From Paenibacillus sp. GSMTC-2017 (lineage in GTDB: Bacteria > Bacillota > Bacilli > Paenibacillales > Paenibacillaceae): a stretch of 64,000 nucleotides of DNA. Positions 34,907 to 42,971 of the stretch are shown piece by piece. Each line of letters starts with the position of its first letter. Positions within the stretch are counted from its first letter, which is position 1. A program made the position numbers and the translations under genes. Location: the NCBI RefSeq assembly GCF_016019935.1, contig NZ_JAECMT010000005.1, positions 248,006 through 312,005 on the forward strand, read 5' to 3'. The notes under the pieces are model-generated. The model worked only from the letters and a program-made list of their open reading frames with translations. It made no database searches and was not told the DNA's origin.

Positions 34907-35350
34907 ATGATGAATGGTTTTAAAAGCGTAAAAGGTATTGCTTTAGCTATTGCAATAGTCGCGGTGGTTACTACTTCACTACCGCAAAATATAAAAGCAC
35001 AATCAAAACCTGTAACGATCACTTTAAACGATGTTAAACAAGATCACTTTAAGAATCCGCCACTCTTGCAAAACGGCTCCGTTTTTTTACCACTCAGGGA
35101 AACGGGGAATTTATTGAAAAGTAAAGTGAGTTGGATTTCCGAGGGGAAACGAATAATTGTAAATGGGCCTAAGACAACGATTGAACTGAAACTTGGCACC
35201 AAAACGGCAATTGTAAACGGGAAGTCGTATACATTGACTGCAATCCCAATGAACAAGAATGGTGTTGTTTATGTGCCAATCCGATTCATATCAGAAGCAT
35301 TTGGATCAAAGGCAGTATGGAAGGCAAAAGAAAAAACAGTTAATAGATAA
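34907..35350 (+). CDS. Copper amine oxidase N-terminal-like (stalk) domain protein, N-terminal part
   Basis: 147 residues: signal peptide (hydrophobic IALAIAIVAVVTTSLP), then a stalk domain with VFLPLRETGNLLKSKVSW, GKRIIVNGPKTTIELKLG and GVVYVPIRFISEAFGSKAVW, the paired PLR/PIRF motifs of this family. Frame closes at TGA-like stop TAA shortly after VWKAKEKT. A compatible C-terminal frame continues in +2, implying a frameshift in the A6 run near 35334. ATG 34907 has GAAGGAGGAG upstream. Confidence 0.75.
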   Translation: MMNGFKSVKGIALAIAIVAVVTTSLPQNIKAQSKPVTITLNDVKQDHFKNPPLLQNGSVFLPLRETGNLLKSKVSWISEGKRIIVNGPKTTIELKLGTKTAIVNGKSYTLTAIPMNKNGVVYVPIRFISEAFGSKAVWKAKEKTVNR

Positions 35351-36056
35351 ATACATATTCACTGTGAAAGGGTCAAAAGGTTATTGGGTAGATAAAAAAA
35401 GTGGAGAGCTGTTTGTCGCTAGTGGAGTTGGAACAGCTAAGTTTTTCGCTGATACTTCTGTTGAAGTATTGGATTACAATGAGTTCACAGTAGAGCATAT
35501 TTCACCAACTGTAGAAGTACTCAAAATTTATGATAACTTTGGCGAACCAAGTATTAATAGTAATATTTTTAAAATCGGACTTGTTGCTGGTAAGGTAGAA
35601 TTGGAGACGAAGACAAGTTACGGAGGTACTCACCCTAATCGATCCATCGACTTATCAACGGATAAACATGCACTATTAATCGATGGAGCGACATTGTATG
35701 AAGTGGATGGAAAAGGTGTTAAAACTGAAAAACATGATTTGAAAGCACTCACTGGTTACAATGATGACACATTCCAAGTAGAGTTTTATGATGATGAGTA
35801 TATGGTTGTAAGACCTTATTTCTCAGGATGGTTGACTCTTATTAACAGGGAGACTAAAGAAGCGACGCGATTAGCGGATCATGTGTTAAATGAAGAGCAG
35901 TTAGCTATTTATAAGACTGCTGATTTTAGTGATATTACATTTAGCCAGTGGGAAGGTTTAAGTGTTATTGGTAGAGAAGGTAACAAGTTGAAGCTTAATC
36001 ATTATTGGTTCTTGGGAGGGAAAGAGACCGAACTAATTTTTAACCTAACAAAGTAA
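35259..36056 (+). pseudogene. C-terminal part of frameshifted stalk-domain protein
   Basis: This frame overlaps the end of the stalk-domain gene; from about codon 30 it reads as a sensible protein (YIFTVKGSKGYWVDKKSG, beta-rich, ending IFNLTK). The first ATG at 35259 has no ribosome site and its opening residues overlap the stalk domain out of frame. A one-base loss in the A6 run near 35334 would join both parts into one protein of about 380 residues. So either the gene is broken, the sequence has an indel error, or slippage occurs. The C-terminal family is not recognised. Confidence 0.6.
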
Positions 36057-36077
36057 CTAGAGAGGACTACCTCATAG

Positions 36078-37373
36078 ATGCCAAGAATCACAGATTCGAC
36101 AGACGAAAGTGAAAGTCATCCTAAATGGTTGCAGTGTTATTTGGATTCTCCAATTAAGCAGCAACAGCTATATAAACGAACGTTAATTATTGTTGTTCTT
36201 TCACAAATATTTGGAGGAGCAGGTCTTGCTGCAGGTATAACCGTAGGAGCTTTGCTTGCACAAGATATGGTTGGTGCGGAGGGGCTCACAGGAGCTCCTA
36301 CTGCTTTGTTCACTCTAGGTTCCGCAATTGCAGCACTGTTAATAGGGCGATATTCAGAGCGATATGGTCGCCGAATTGGTTTAGCATCAGGATTTATTGC
36401 TGGTGGTATCGGCGCAATTGGAGTCGTTGTCGCAGCTGTAACAGGATTAGTGTGGCTTTTGTTTGTATCCCTTTTTGTATACGGCGCTGGTACGGCGACT
36501 AACTTACAGGCTAGATATGCAGGAACGGATATGGCTACTCCCAAAAAGCGAGCTACCGCAATAAGTATTGCGTTAGTATCGACGACATTAGGTGCTGTTG
36601 CAGGACCCAATTTAGTTGATGACATGGGACGGTTCGCGACTTCAATTGGTGTACCTGCGTTAGCAGGGCCATTCATTCTAGCTGCAGCAGCATTTATCAT
36701 TGCTGGGTTGGTATTGCTAGTGTTTCTTCGTCCAGATCCTCTTATCGTTGCAAAAGCGGTAGCAGCTATGCAAAAATCGAATGTTGTTAATGAAGCAAAT
36801 GTGAACACGCCATCGGATGTTGCTGGCAAACGGGGAATCGTTGTTGGGGCAACCATTATGGTGTTAACTCAAATTGTTATGGTAGCGATTATGACGATGA
36901 CACCTATACATATGAGTCATCATGGGCATAGTTTAAGCGATGTAGGCTTGGTTATTGGTATTCATGTCGGGGCTATGTATCTGCCTTCACTTATAACGGG
37001 CTATCTAGTGGATAGAATAGGACGAACTCCGATGGCAATTGCTGCAGGTGTTACGTTACTCGCTGCGGGTACAATAGCTGCTACAGTACCAGGTGATTCA
37101 ATACCACTGCTAATTGTTGCTCTTGCTCTCCTTGGACTCGGGTGGAACTTTGGATTGATTAGCGGGACAACACTTATCGTGGACGCCACCACTCCATCTA
37201 CACGAGCTAAAATGCAAGGGAAAGTTGATGTTACGATCGCGTTAGCTGGAGCATCAAGTGGTGCTATGGCTGGTATAGTCGTTGCGAGTTCAAGTTATAC
37301 TGTACTATCTTTTGCTGGAGGAATTCTCGCGCTCTTATTTATACCTGTTGTTGTCTGGTCTCGAAGAAAGTAA
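36078..37373 (+). CDS. MFS transporter
   Basis: 431 residues, about 12 membrane spans, with the MFS loop motif GRYSERYGRRIGLASG between spans 2 and 3 and a related DRIGRTPMAIAAG in the second half. The N terminus (about 35 residues) is hydrophilic. The substrate is unknown; a drug/metabolite exporter is the generic expectation. GAGAGGA lies about 10 nt before the ATG. It follows the frameshifted gene by 21 nt, so they might be cotranscribed. Confidence 0.88.
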   Translation: MPRITDSTDESESHPKWLQCYLDSPIKQQQLYKRTLIIVVLSQIFGGAGLAAGITVGALLAQDMVGAEGLTGAPTALFTLGSAIAALLIGRYSERYGRRIGLASGFIAGGIGAIGVVVAAVTGLVWLLFVSLFVYGAGTATNLQARYAGTDMATPKKRATAISIALVSTTLGAVAGPNLVDDMGRFATSIGVPALAGPFILAAAAFIIAGLVLLVFLRPDPLIVAKAVAAMQKSNVVNEANVNTPSDVAGKRGIVVGATIMVLTQIVMVAIMTMTPIHMSHHGHSLSDVGLVIGIHVGAMYLPSLITGYLVDRIGRTPMAIAAGVTLLAAGTIAATVPGDSIPLLIVALALLGLGWNFGLISGTTLIVDATTPSTRAKMQGKVDVTIALAGASSGAMAGIVVASSSYTVLSFAGGILALLFIPVVVWSRRK

Positions 37374-37471
37374 AGTAGTGGTATATGATTACACATAGTT
37401 ACATTTGCATGATTTTTAGTAGCTTCGATAGTTAAATTAAATAAAATGAACAATTAAATGTTAACAGGACA

Positions 37472-37518
37472 AAAACCTCCAGTGCGCGCATGAGATTGCG
37501 GAACTGGAGGTTTTGCTT
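37472..37518. terminator. Bidirectional terminator
   Basis: AAAACCTCCAGT and ACTGGAGGTTTT form a 12 bp stem around a 19 nt loop, with A and T runs flanking. It separates the convergent MFS and phosphoesterase genes. Confidence 0.88.
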
Positions 37519-37530
37519 TAGATATGAAGT

Positions 37531-38637
37531 TTATTTATTGGAGAATGTCGCATTAATTAGGACAATTTCGGCCTGAGAACCGATACGGATGGGTGGTCCC
37601 CAAAATCCAAATCCAGAGGAAACGATCGTATGAAGCTGTCCCTTTCGTAAATAACCCCAATCATTTTCGAATATGCGACTTGTAATAAGATTAGCTGGTG
37701 CAATCTGTCCACGATGCGTATGACCTGACACGACAAGATCGATACCAAGCTTCTCTGCAATATCAAAGCCATGAGGCTGATGGTCTAACAACATTATTGG
37801 GTTAGATTGATTTAAGTTTGCTGTTAATTGTGCAAGCTCTGCGCGTGTTTTGTCACTGTAATCTTTGCGGCCAATTAATGTAAGCCAGCCACCAACATCA
37901 ATAGTTTCATCATACAAAACTTGCATATTGCTCTCTTCAAGAAGTGCAATCAGATCTTTCATCTCGCCTTTGAACCGATCATGATTGCCTAATGAGGCGT
38001 AAACGCCATAAGGCGCTTTTATTTGCGCTAATACTTTACCAATTCCTTGATTCACATAAGGAACAATATCATCATCAATGATGTCGCCAGGGAACAAGAC
38101 GATATCTGGCTTCAATGCATTAATTTCTTCGACCATTCGAATCGCATGATCCTTGCCGGATAAGTAGCCGAAATGCATGTCGGAAGCCATCACAATTTTA
38201 AGCTTACCGGTAACGGGTCCCTTTTTATCAATATGAATGTCGTATGATTTTACGTATGGGCTGTAAGCATTAAAGCTACCAAAGCCGATAAGGCATACAA
38301 GAGCCGTTAGTGTGATAATTCCAGACCATCTCTGTACGTGGTGGCGTGGCAACGATGTGAGCTTGGTCAACCACACGATGAGATGGACAACTGGCAAAAT
38401 CAACACAAGTAAACTGAAGATCGCTAGCCAGTAAGAACCTATCCAATTCAGTATAAAAGAACCTTCGAACACTCTAGCAAGGATGAACGAACTGGCTAGA
38501 AAGACTAGCGAGATAATATAAACTAATCTGAAACGACGGGATACCGACGACTTCATCCATGACCAGCCGCTCCAACCGATATAAAAGACGATAAGTGCGT
38601 ATATAACGAGAAAAATTAGGCCTATTGCTATGAACAT
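37531..38637 (-). CDS. Membrane-anchored metallophosphoesterase (YkuE-like)
   Basis: 368 residues: four N-terminal hydrophobic segments (about residues 3-125), then a calcineurin-like phosphoesterase domain with the metal motifs MASDMHFG (about 150), FPGDIIDDD, LGNHDRF and SGHTHRGQ. The order and spacing match membrane-associated phosphoesterases such as YkuE. Substrate unknown (a cell-wall or lipid phosphate is plausible). The N-terminal membrane region is larger than in the single-span forms. Confidence 0.9.
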   Translation of the reverse strand: MFIAIGLIFLVIYALIVFYIGWSGWSWMKSSVSRRFRLVYIISLVFLASSFILARVFEGSFILNWIGSYWLAIFSLLVLILPVVHLIVWLTKLTSLPRHHVQRWSGIITLTALVCLIGFGSFNAYSPYVKSYDIHIDKKGPVTGKLKIVMASDMHFGYLSGKDHAIRMVEEINALKPDIVLFPGDIIDDDIVPYVNQGIGKVLAQIKAPYGVYASLGNHDRFKGEMKDLIALLEESNMQVLYDETIDVGGWLTLIGRKDYSDKTRAELAQLTANLNQSNPIMLLDHQPHGFDIAEKLGIDLVVSGHTHRGQIAPANLITSRIFENDWGYLRKGQLHTIVSSGFGFWGPPIRIGSQAEIVLINATFSNK

Positions 38638-38933
38638 GATGCCCTCCTTATGGAAACTGGTTCTATTATATCATTTAGAAGTTGTTATAGCATGTTGTTC
38701 GATTTGACGTTAAATGGTTAGATTCATTGTAACAACAAACGATCGGAGAGTATTTAGTTGATAGCGAAATCCATGAACGGAAGGTACACAGTGGACAGCA
38801 ATAAACTTAGTTTGTATCGAGCTCAATGAAAGAATGTCTACATATTTTTTTGAAAATGCAGCATTCAAATACTTTGGAAAAACCAGTTGCGGCATTAGAC
38901 CCTGAGTGGAGTTATAAGGGGATTGACGATTTT
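38638..38933. other. Non-coding stretch, no clear gene
   Basis: After the phosphoesterase start region, a 47-codon open frame (38826-38969, ending VGSGMFTLVK) is the only open stretch of note. It lacks a ribosome site and runs into the inverted repeat at 38934, and I do not recognise it. It may be debris of a lost gene. Confidence 0.4.
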
Positions 38934-38988
38934 ATTGTAGGTTCGGGTATGTTTACTTTAGTAAAGTAGACATACCCGAACCTACAAT
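38934..38988. repeat. Long near-perfect inverted repeat
   Basis: Arms of about 27 nt: ATTGTAGGTTCGGGTATGT on the left and its complement on the right, meeting at TTACTTTAGTAAAGTA with one mismatch. The loop is almost absent, so it can form a hairpin or cruciform. No T run follows directly; it could be a terminator or a small mobile-element trace. Confidence 0.75.
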
Positions 38989-39077
38989 AGAAAAATTATT
39001 AGATCTTTTTGTCTGAGTGTTTAATGATGGATTTAAACGAAGTATGTTGGCAGGTAGCGAGAAGTTAAAAAGCGATC

Positions 39078-39200
39078 TAAGTGCATAAATACACTTAGTT
39101 GGCTTAGATGAAGCGGGCTCTTTATCAATTAAACGTATTTTTGTGCTTAGTTTAATAATTACGCGAAAAAGACTTCGAAATAAGTGTGTTTTTGAGCTAA
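39078..39200. repeat. Cluster of short palindromic AT-rich repeats (upstream set)
   Basis: Three related units: CTAAGTG-N8-CACTTAG near 39078-39100, ATTAAAC-N15-GTTTAAT containing GTATTTTTGTGCTTA near 39130-39160, and TAAGTGTGTTTTTGAGCTAAG near 39180-39200. They share a TATTTTTGYGCTTA / AAATACRCTTAG core, which reappears on the far side of the PD-(D/E)XK gene (40130-40250). The rest of 38989-39328 shows no gene. Confidence 0.5.
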
Positions 39201-39328
39201 GATGATCTGTTTGGTCTAATCAGTCGTATTGTGCTTTCAGTTACTGCTGGATAAGTTGTTATTATTAAATTCAAAATAGATTGCCGGCATAATGATGGTC
39301 GATTACAATATATGTAATCATTTATGGC

Positions 39329-39382
39329 GAAGAACGCTCCATGTCTACTTCTACGGAAGAAGCATGGGGCGTTCTTCTTTTT
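39329..39382 (+). terminator. Strong terminator without a gene upstream
   Basis: GAAGAACGCTCCATG pairs with CATGGGGCGTTCTTC (one G-T), followed by TTTTT. No coding gene on the plus strand precedes it for about 2 kb, and it lies 26 nt before the PD-(D/E)XK gene. It may end an unannotated small RNA or be an attenuator in that gene's leader. Confidence 0.8.
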
Positions 39383-39407
39383 ACTTCAAAAAAAAGGGGT
39401 TGGTTAA

Positions 39408-40082
39408 ATGGGATTCGCTGAGGAGCATGAGAAATGGTTAGAGGGGCATTTACGTAAAAGGAAAGGTGAACAGAAGAGCAGACTTAAGCGTGGGCATGGA
39501 CATGGAGAACGGTTGTTTTTGGAACAAGTTTGGTGGCCTATATTCGGAAATTTCGAACATTTGCATCCAGAGTATGAAGTTGTAGATTGGCACGGTCGAC
39601 CGTATTTTATAGATCTAGTTTGGCATCGTGGTCAATCGAAGTTTGCATTTGAAATAAAAGGATACGGTCCTCATGTCCAAAATACTGATCGTATTCGTTA
39701 TCGGAGGGAATTAAACCGCGAGATATTTTTACAGGTGTTAGGTTATCGTGTGGTTTCTGTCCCATTTGATGAGTTAGAAGAAAAGCCTCAGTTTATTGTT
39801 TCTTTATTGCAGTCACTAATTGCCCCATATTGGGGTGCTGGGACGTTTGAACAATCGTTATCTCTTCTGGAGCGCGAAGTGCTACTTGCGGCAGTTCGGT
39901 CGGGTAAGTCCATTCGCCCAATGGATTTAATAAGAGAGTTTCAAATAGATGGGAGAACGGCGGTGAAATATTTAAAAATGTTATGTGATAAAGGCAAATT
40001 ACGACCTATTGTCGCAGGAAAAGGTGTTCGAATTGTTAGATATGAGCCAATACGCTCAATTTTAGATCCATGGATATGGTAG
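39408..40082 (+). CDS. PD-(D/E)XK nuclease-like protein with C-terminal winged helix
   Basis: 224 residues. Residues 30-130 look like a PD-(D/E)XK fold of the DUF559/VSR-like kind: Glu34/Glu39 on the first helix, Asp69 in YFIDLVW, then FAFEIKG (Glu82, Lys84), and ILQVLGYRVVSVPFDEL-like strand/helix. Residues 140-215 resemble a winged helix (DLIREFQIDGRTAVKYLKMLCDKGKLR). The catalytic residues appear intact. Such a nuclease-plus-wHTH protein could act in DNA repair, defence or regulation; no partner gene is adjacent. GGGGTTGG weakly resembles a ribosome site before the ATG. Confidence 0.75.
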   Translation: MGFAEEHEKWLEGHLRKRKGEQKSRLKRGHGHGERLFLEQVWWPIFGNFEHLHPEYEVVDWHGRPYFIDLVWHRGQSKFAFEIKGYGPHVQNTDRIRYRRELNREIFLQVLGYRVVSVPFDELEEKPQFIVSLLQSLIAPYWGAGTFEQSLSLLEREVLLAAVRSGKSIRPMDLIREFQIDGRTAVKYLKMLCDKGKLRPIVAGKGVRIVRYEPIRSILDPWIW

Positions 40083-40129
40083 CTGAAATTGGGAGAGCCA
40101 GTAAATGGGCATGAGAAGTTTTATTAGGA

Positions 40130-40250
40130 GTAGAAATACACTTAATTGAGATGCATTTTAGTAAAAAAGAAGAATCAAATACAAAAATACGCTTAGTTAA
40201 TCGGATATCCAATTGGAGCGATGAAATAGGCGTATTTTTGCGTCTAAAAT
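40130..40250. repeat. Cluster of short AT-rich repeats (downstream set)
   Basis: AAATACACTTAATTGAG near 40135, then CAAAAATACGC (40182-40192) and GCGTATTTTTG (40230-40240), an 11 bp perfect inverted repeat spaced by 37 nt. The cores match those at 39078-39200. A short open frame through here (40151-40444) is spurious: it crosses the simple repeat and has no ribosome site. Confidence 0.6.
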
Positions 40251-40338
40251 CAAAAGTGGACAACGATTTAAGTCTGAAATTTATTAATTTGAGCTACTTA
40301 TCGTTATTTTTAAGACGCCGCAGATTCGGATCTGGAAT

Positions 40339-40400
40339 GAAAAGAAAAGAAATGAAAAGAAAAGAAAAGAAAAGAAAAGAAAAGAAAAGAAAAGAAAAGA
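40339..40400. repeat. AAAAG pentanucleotide tandem repeat
   Basis: Nine uninterrupted AAAAG units (40355-40399), preceded by two more units and one imperfect one. It lies 135 nt upstream of the SDR start. Such a microsatellite can change length by slippage and alter promoter spacing; here that is only a possibility. Confidence 0.9.
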
Positions 40401-40534
40401 TCCCCCTCAATGTGTTCCGCAAACATAATGACAGTTGCCTTTAAAACAACCGCTTTAAATAGACTCGTAGTTGCTTTATTATAACGATATTAGTGAATTT
40501 CAGTCAGTTTTCAGAGTGTTTAGGGGGTCTGGAT

Positions 40535-41308
40535 ATGAGTAAGAGAATAGATAATCAGCCATTATTAATGGACAAGGTTGTTCTAATTACAGGAGCTGGA
40601 GCGGGAATAGGGCGTGTGCTGGCACAAGCATATGCCAAGAAGGGCGCACTCATTGTTATTGCGGATAAAGATGATAAAGGATTACATGGAACAGAAAAGC
40701 TGCTTAGAGATGATGGCTTTGAGACATTGTCCCTCGTTGTAGATATAAGTAAGCCGGAGCAAATTGTAACTATGATACATGAGATCGAACGGACATATAG
40801 CCGGCTTGATATAGTAATAAACAATGCAGGTTTTGGCATATGGAAATCTCCTTATGACCTTGAGCTTGATGAGTGGGACAGCGTCATTAATACGAATTTA
40901 AAGGGAACGTTTCTTTGTTCACGCGAAGGGGCTAAACTTATGAGGAAAAACGGTAAAGGCGGTTCAATCGTTAATATCTCCTCTACCCGCGCTTTCATGT
41001 CTGAGGCGAACTCTGAGGCATACGCGGCTTCAAAAGCTGGAATTGTTGGACTAACGCACGCACTTGCTGTTTCACTAGGACCAGACCGAATAACGGTTAA
41101 TGCGGTAAGTCCGGGCTGGATTGAGACGGGAGACTATAACAAGCTTCGACCGGAAGATCATGCTCAGCATCCATCTGGTCGTGTTGGTACTCCAGAAGAT
41201 ATTGCAAGGGCGTGTTTATATTTGACTGACCCGCTTAATGACTTCATCACTGGCACTAACCTGACTATTGATGGCGGCATGACTAAGAGGATGATTTATA
41301 CGGATTGA
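40535..41308 (+). CDS. SDR-family oxidoreductase
   Basis: 257 residues, classical short-chain dehydrogenase. NAD(P) motif VLITGAGAGIGRVLA (about residues 18-32), acidic residue of ADKDD suggesting NAD preference, NNAG, catalytic Ser in VNISSTRAF, and YAASK (Tyr/Lys). C-terminal TGTNLTIDGGM is typical of the FabG/glucose-dehydrogenase branch. Start ATG 40535 follows AGGGGGTC; an upstream GTG (40493) has no site. The substrate is unknown. Confidence 0.92.
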   Translation: MSKRIDNQPLLMDKVVLITGAGAGIGRVLAQAYAKKGALIVIADKDDKGLHGTEKLLRDDGFETLSLVVDISKPEQIVTMIHEIERTYSRLDIVINNAGFGIWKSPYDLELDEWDSVINTNLKGTFLCSREGAKLMRKNGKGGSIVNISSTRAFMSEANSEAYAASKAGIVGLTHALAVSLGPDRITVNAVSPGWIETGDYNKLRPEDHAQHPSGRVGTPEDIARACLYLTDPLNDFITGTNLTIDGGMTKRMIYTD

Positions 41309-41363
41309 TGCAGTGAATGTTATTATAGTATCACCATGAAGACAGTCAGAGAGGAATAAGAAG

Positions 41364-42194
41364 ATGATTAACGATAACTGGGGTAAAATGCTGTTGCTCA
41401 ATCGGATGGATGAACTTGATCATATTGATCCGTTCTACCCGTTTGCCCTCGACGAGTTGTTATGTCATAACGCGGGTAAGGGCGGGCCGCCTATTTGTCA
41501 TATTTGGCGCCATCCGCAAGCGCTTATTATGGGTCATCGGGATAGCAAGCTGCCCGAGGCCAAGCAAGCACAGCATTGGCTGGAGTCACTTGGCTTTGCG
41601 ACTATCGTACGTAATTCTGGAGGAGCGGCAGTTCCATTGGATGCTGGTGTAGTCAATATTTCGCTCATCTTTCCTAAAGACATCACAGTTAATTATCATT
41701 TCCACGATGACTTTGAGCTTATGTATGAATTAATCAGTACGGCGCTTATCGGCACAGAACGAATTGTCGAGAAGGGGGAAATCGTCGGTGCCTACTGTCC
41801 AGGCGATTTTGACTTAAGTATAGATGGCTATAAGTTTTGTGGTATCGCACAGAGACGGAAAACTCACGCATCGATTATTCAAGCTTTTGTTGTAGCTGGA
41901 GGTTCGGGGAGAAGTCGGGCTGAGCTTGTCAGCTCCTTTTACGACGTTGCTTCAAGCGGGCGGAAGGATCTTGACCACCCGATTGTGGTTGGGAATAGTA
42001 CAGCTAGTCTGGAAGAGCTTGCTGGACTTGGGCCTCAAGCGGCGCACCGATTTGCGAATGCGGTTCAAGAGGTCATTCGCAGCCGTCAATCGGCGGAAGG
42101 TGTTAAAGCCTCTTCTATGAGCCTTCGTATGCCAGAACCATCAGAAATCGATGAAATGATCGCTACTCTTCGAACTCGCTATTCTATTTTGTAA
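41364..42194 (+). CDS. lipL: Octanoyl-[GcvH]:protein N-octanoyltransferase (LipL)
   Basis: 276 residues of the biotin/lipoate A/B ligase fold, matching LipL in length (about 280) and in the catalytic motif GAYCPGDFDLSIDGYKFCGIAQRR split over residues 142-165, with Cys145 as probable acyl-accepting residue. LipL moves octanoyl from GcvH to E2 subunits during lipoate assembly. RNSGGAAVPLDAG is the family substrate loop. GAGAGGAAT lies upstream. The next gene is convergent. Confidence 0.9.
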   Translation: MINDNWGKMLLLNRMDELDHIDPFYPFALDELLCHNAGKGGPPICHIWRHPQALIMGHRDSKLPEAKQAQHWLESLGFATIVRNSGGAAVPLDAGVVNISLIFPKDITVNYHFHDDFELMYELISTALIGTERIVEKGEIVGAYCPGDFDLSIDGYKFCGIAQRRKTHASIIQAFVVAGGSGRSRAELVSSFYDVASSGRKDLDHPIVVGNSTASLEELAGLGPQAAHRFANAVQEVIRSRQSAEGVKASSMSLRMPEPSEIDEMIATLRTRYSIL

Positions 42195-42209
42195 AGGTAG
42201 AGGGTTTGT

Positions 42210-42755
42210 TTATTCCATGCATTCACGCATCGATGCTGTCAGTTTGCACACTAATGCTCCCATTTCTTCTGGTGTGTGATAGAAGTCTTGCAGCGTCCAT
42301 TCCACTAGCAAATTATGAATGGTTGAGCAGAATGCGCGTCTCGTATAGAAATGAATAGAGGATTGACTTCCAGAAAACTGCTTGTCTACATAGTCTGTAA
42401 TACTTTTAAAAATTAGTTGTCTAATTTTCCGATCTTTATAAGTAATATTGAATAGCAATGATGAAGGGATATGTTGTTTCCAGTTGCGGAATAAGGTTGC
42501 AAATACTTCCTCGCTATTACTTTGTATATCATCAAATTGTTCCCAAACTTCATTCATCAACTTATCTAAAATAGTTAATAAAATAGCATCTTTATCTGTA
42601 AAGTGCAGATATAGTGTTTGCCTGACGATTCCTGCGGTAGCTGCAATTTCGATTATTGTTATTTTGGTATAATGTTTATTTTCCATTATCTTGAGTAATG
42701 CGGTTTCAATCCATTCATCTGTCTGTAGCGAAAAATCAAGAGGTGCAGGTTTCAA
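42210..42755 (-). CDS. TetR/AcrR-family transcriptional regulator
   Basis: 181 residues. N-terminal HTH: AALLKIM-type helix, KITIIEIAATAGIVRQTLYLHFTDKDAIL (about residues 25-55), then an all-helical ligand domain. I start at TTG 42755 because GGAGG lies about 9 nt upstream; ATG 42809 gives a 199-residue form with a weak site. It is divergent from the second YfiY-like lipoprotein (about 216 nt), so it may control that or itself. The ligand is unknown. Confidence 0.85.
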   Translation of the reverse strand: MKPAPLDFSLQTDEWIETALLKIMENKHYTKITIIEIAATAGIVRQTLYLHFTDKDAILLTILDKLMNEVWEQFDDIQSNSEEVFATLFRNWKQHIPSSLLFNITYKDRKIRQLIFKSITDYVDKQFSGSQSSIHFYTRRAFCSTIHNLLVEWTLQDFYHTPEEMGALVCKLTASMRECME

Positions 42756-42914
42756 ATGGACACATCCTCCATTCTGTCTATTTGATGTTATAACGCCCTT
42801 TAGAAGCATTGCCTAATAACGGTAGTCCATAGTAACATCAAACGAGTGTTGTGTTTCACCTCGAGGAAATAGGACCTATACGTTATTATAAGTTATTTTT
42901 TTTGATTTGGTAAT

Positions 42915-42933
42915 GATAATAGTTATTATTATC
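42915..42933. promoter_or_regulatory. Fur box upstream of second siderophore-binding lipoprotein
   Basis: GATAATAGTTATTATTATC matches 15 of 19 positions of the Fur consensus, with both outer half-sites intact. It lies about 38 nt before the TTG start, much as in the first uptake operon. Confidence 0.78.
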
Positions 42934-42971
42934 ACTGAAAATAAAAGGAAAAATGAAAGGGGATAATCAAG

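Noticed and set aside
36137..36856. 239-codon open frame on the minus strand
   Set aside because: It lies entirely opposite the MFS gene, is rich in Ala/Pro/Asn as expected for an antisense shadow of a membrane protein, and has no ribosome site.
38934..38988. Insertion-sequence end
   Set aside because: The inverted repeat is a single hairpin; no transposase frame or target-site duplication was found.
40151..40444. 97-codon frame crossing the AAAAG repeat
   Set aside because: Lysine/arginine-rich residues come from the tandem repeat, there is no ribosome site and it spans an inverted repeat.
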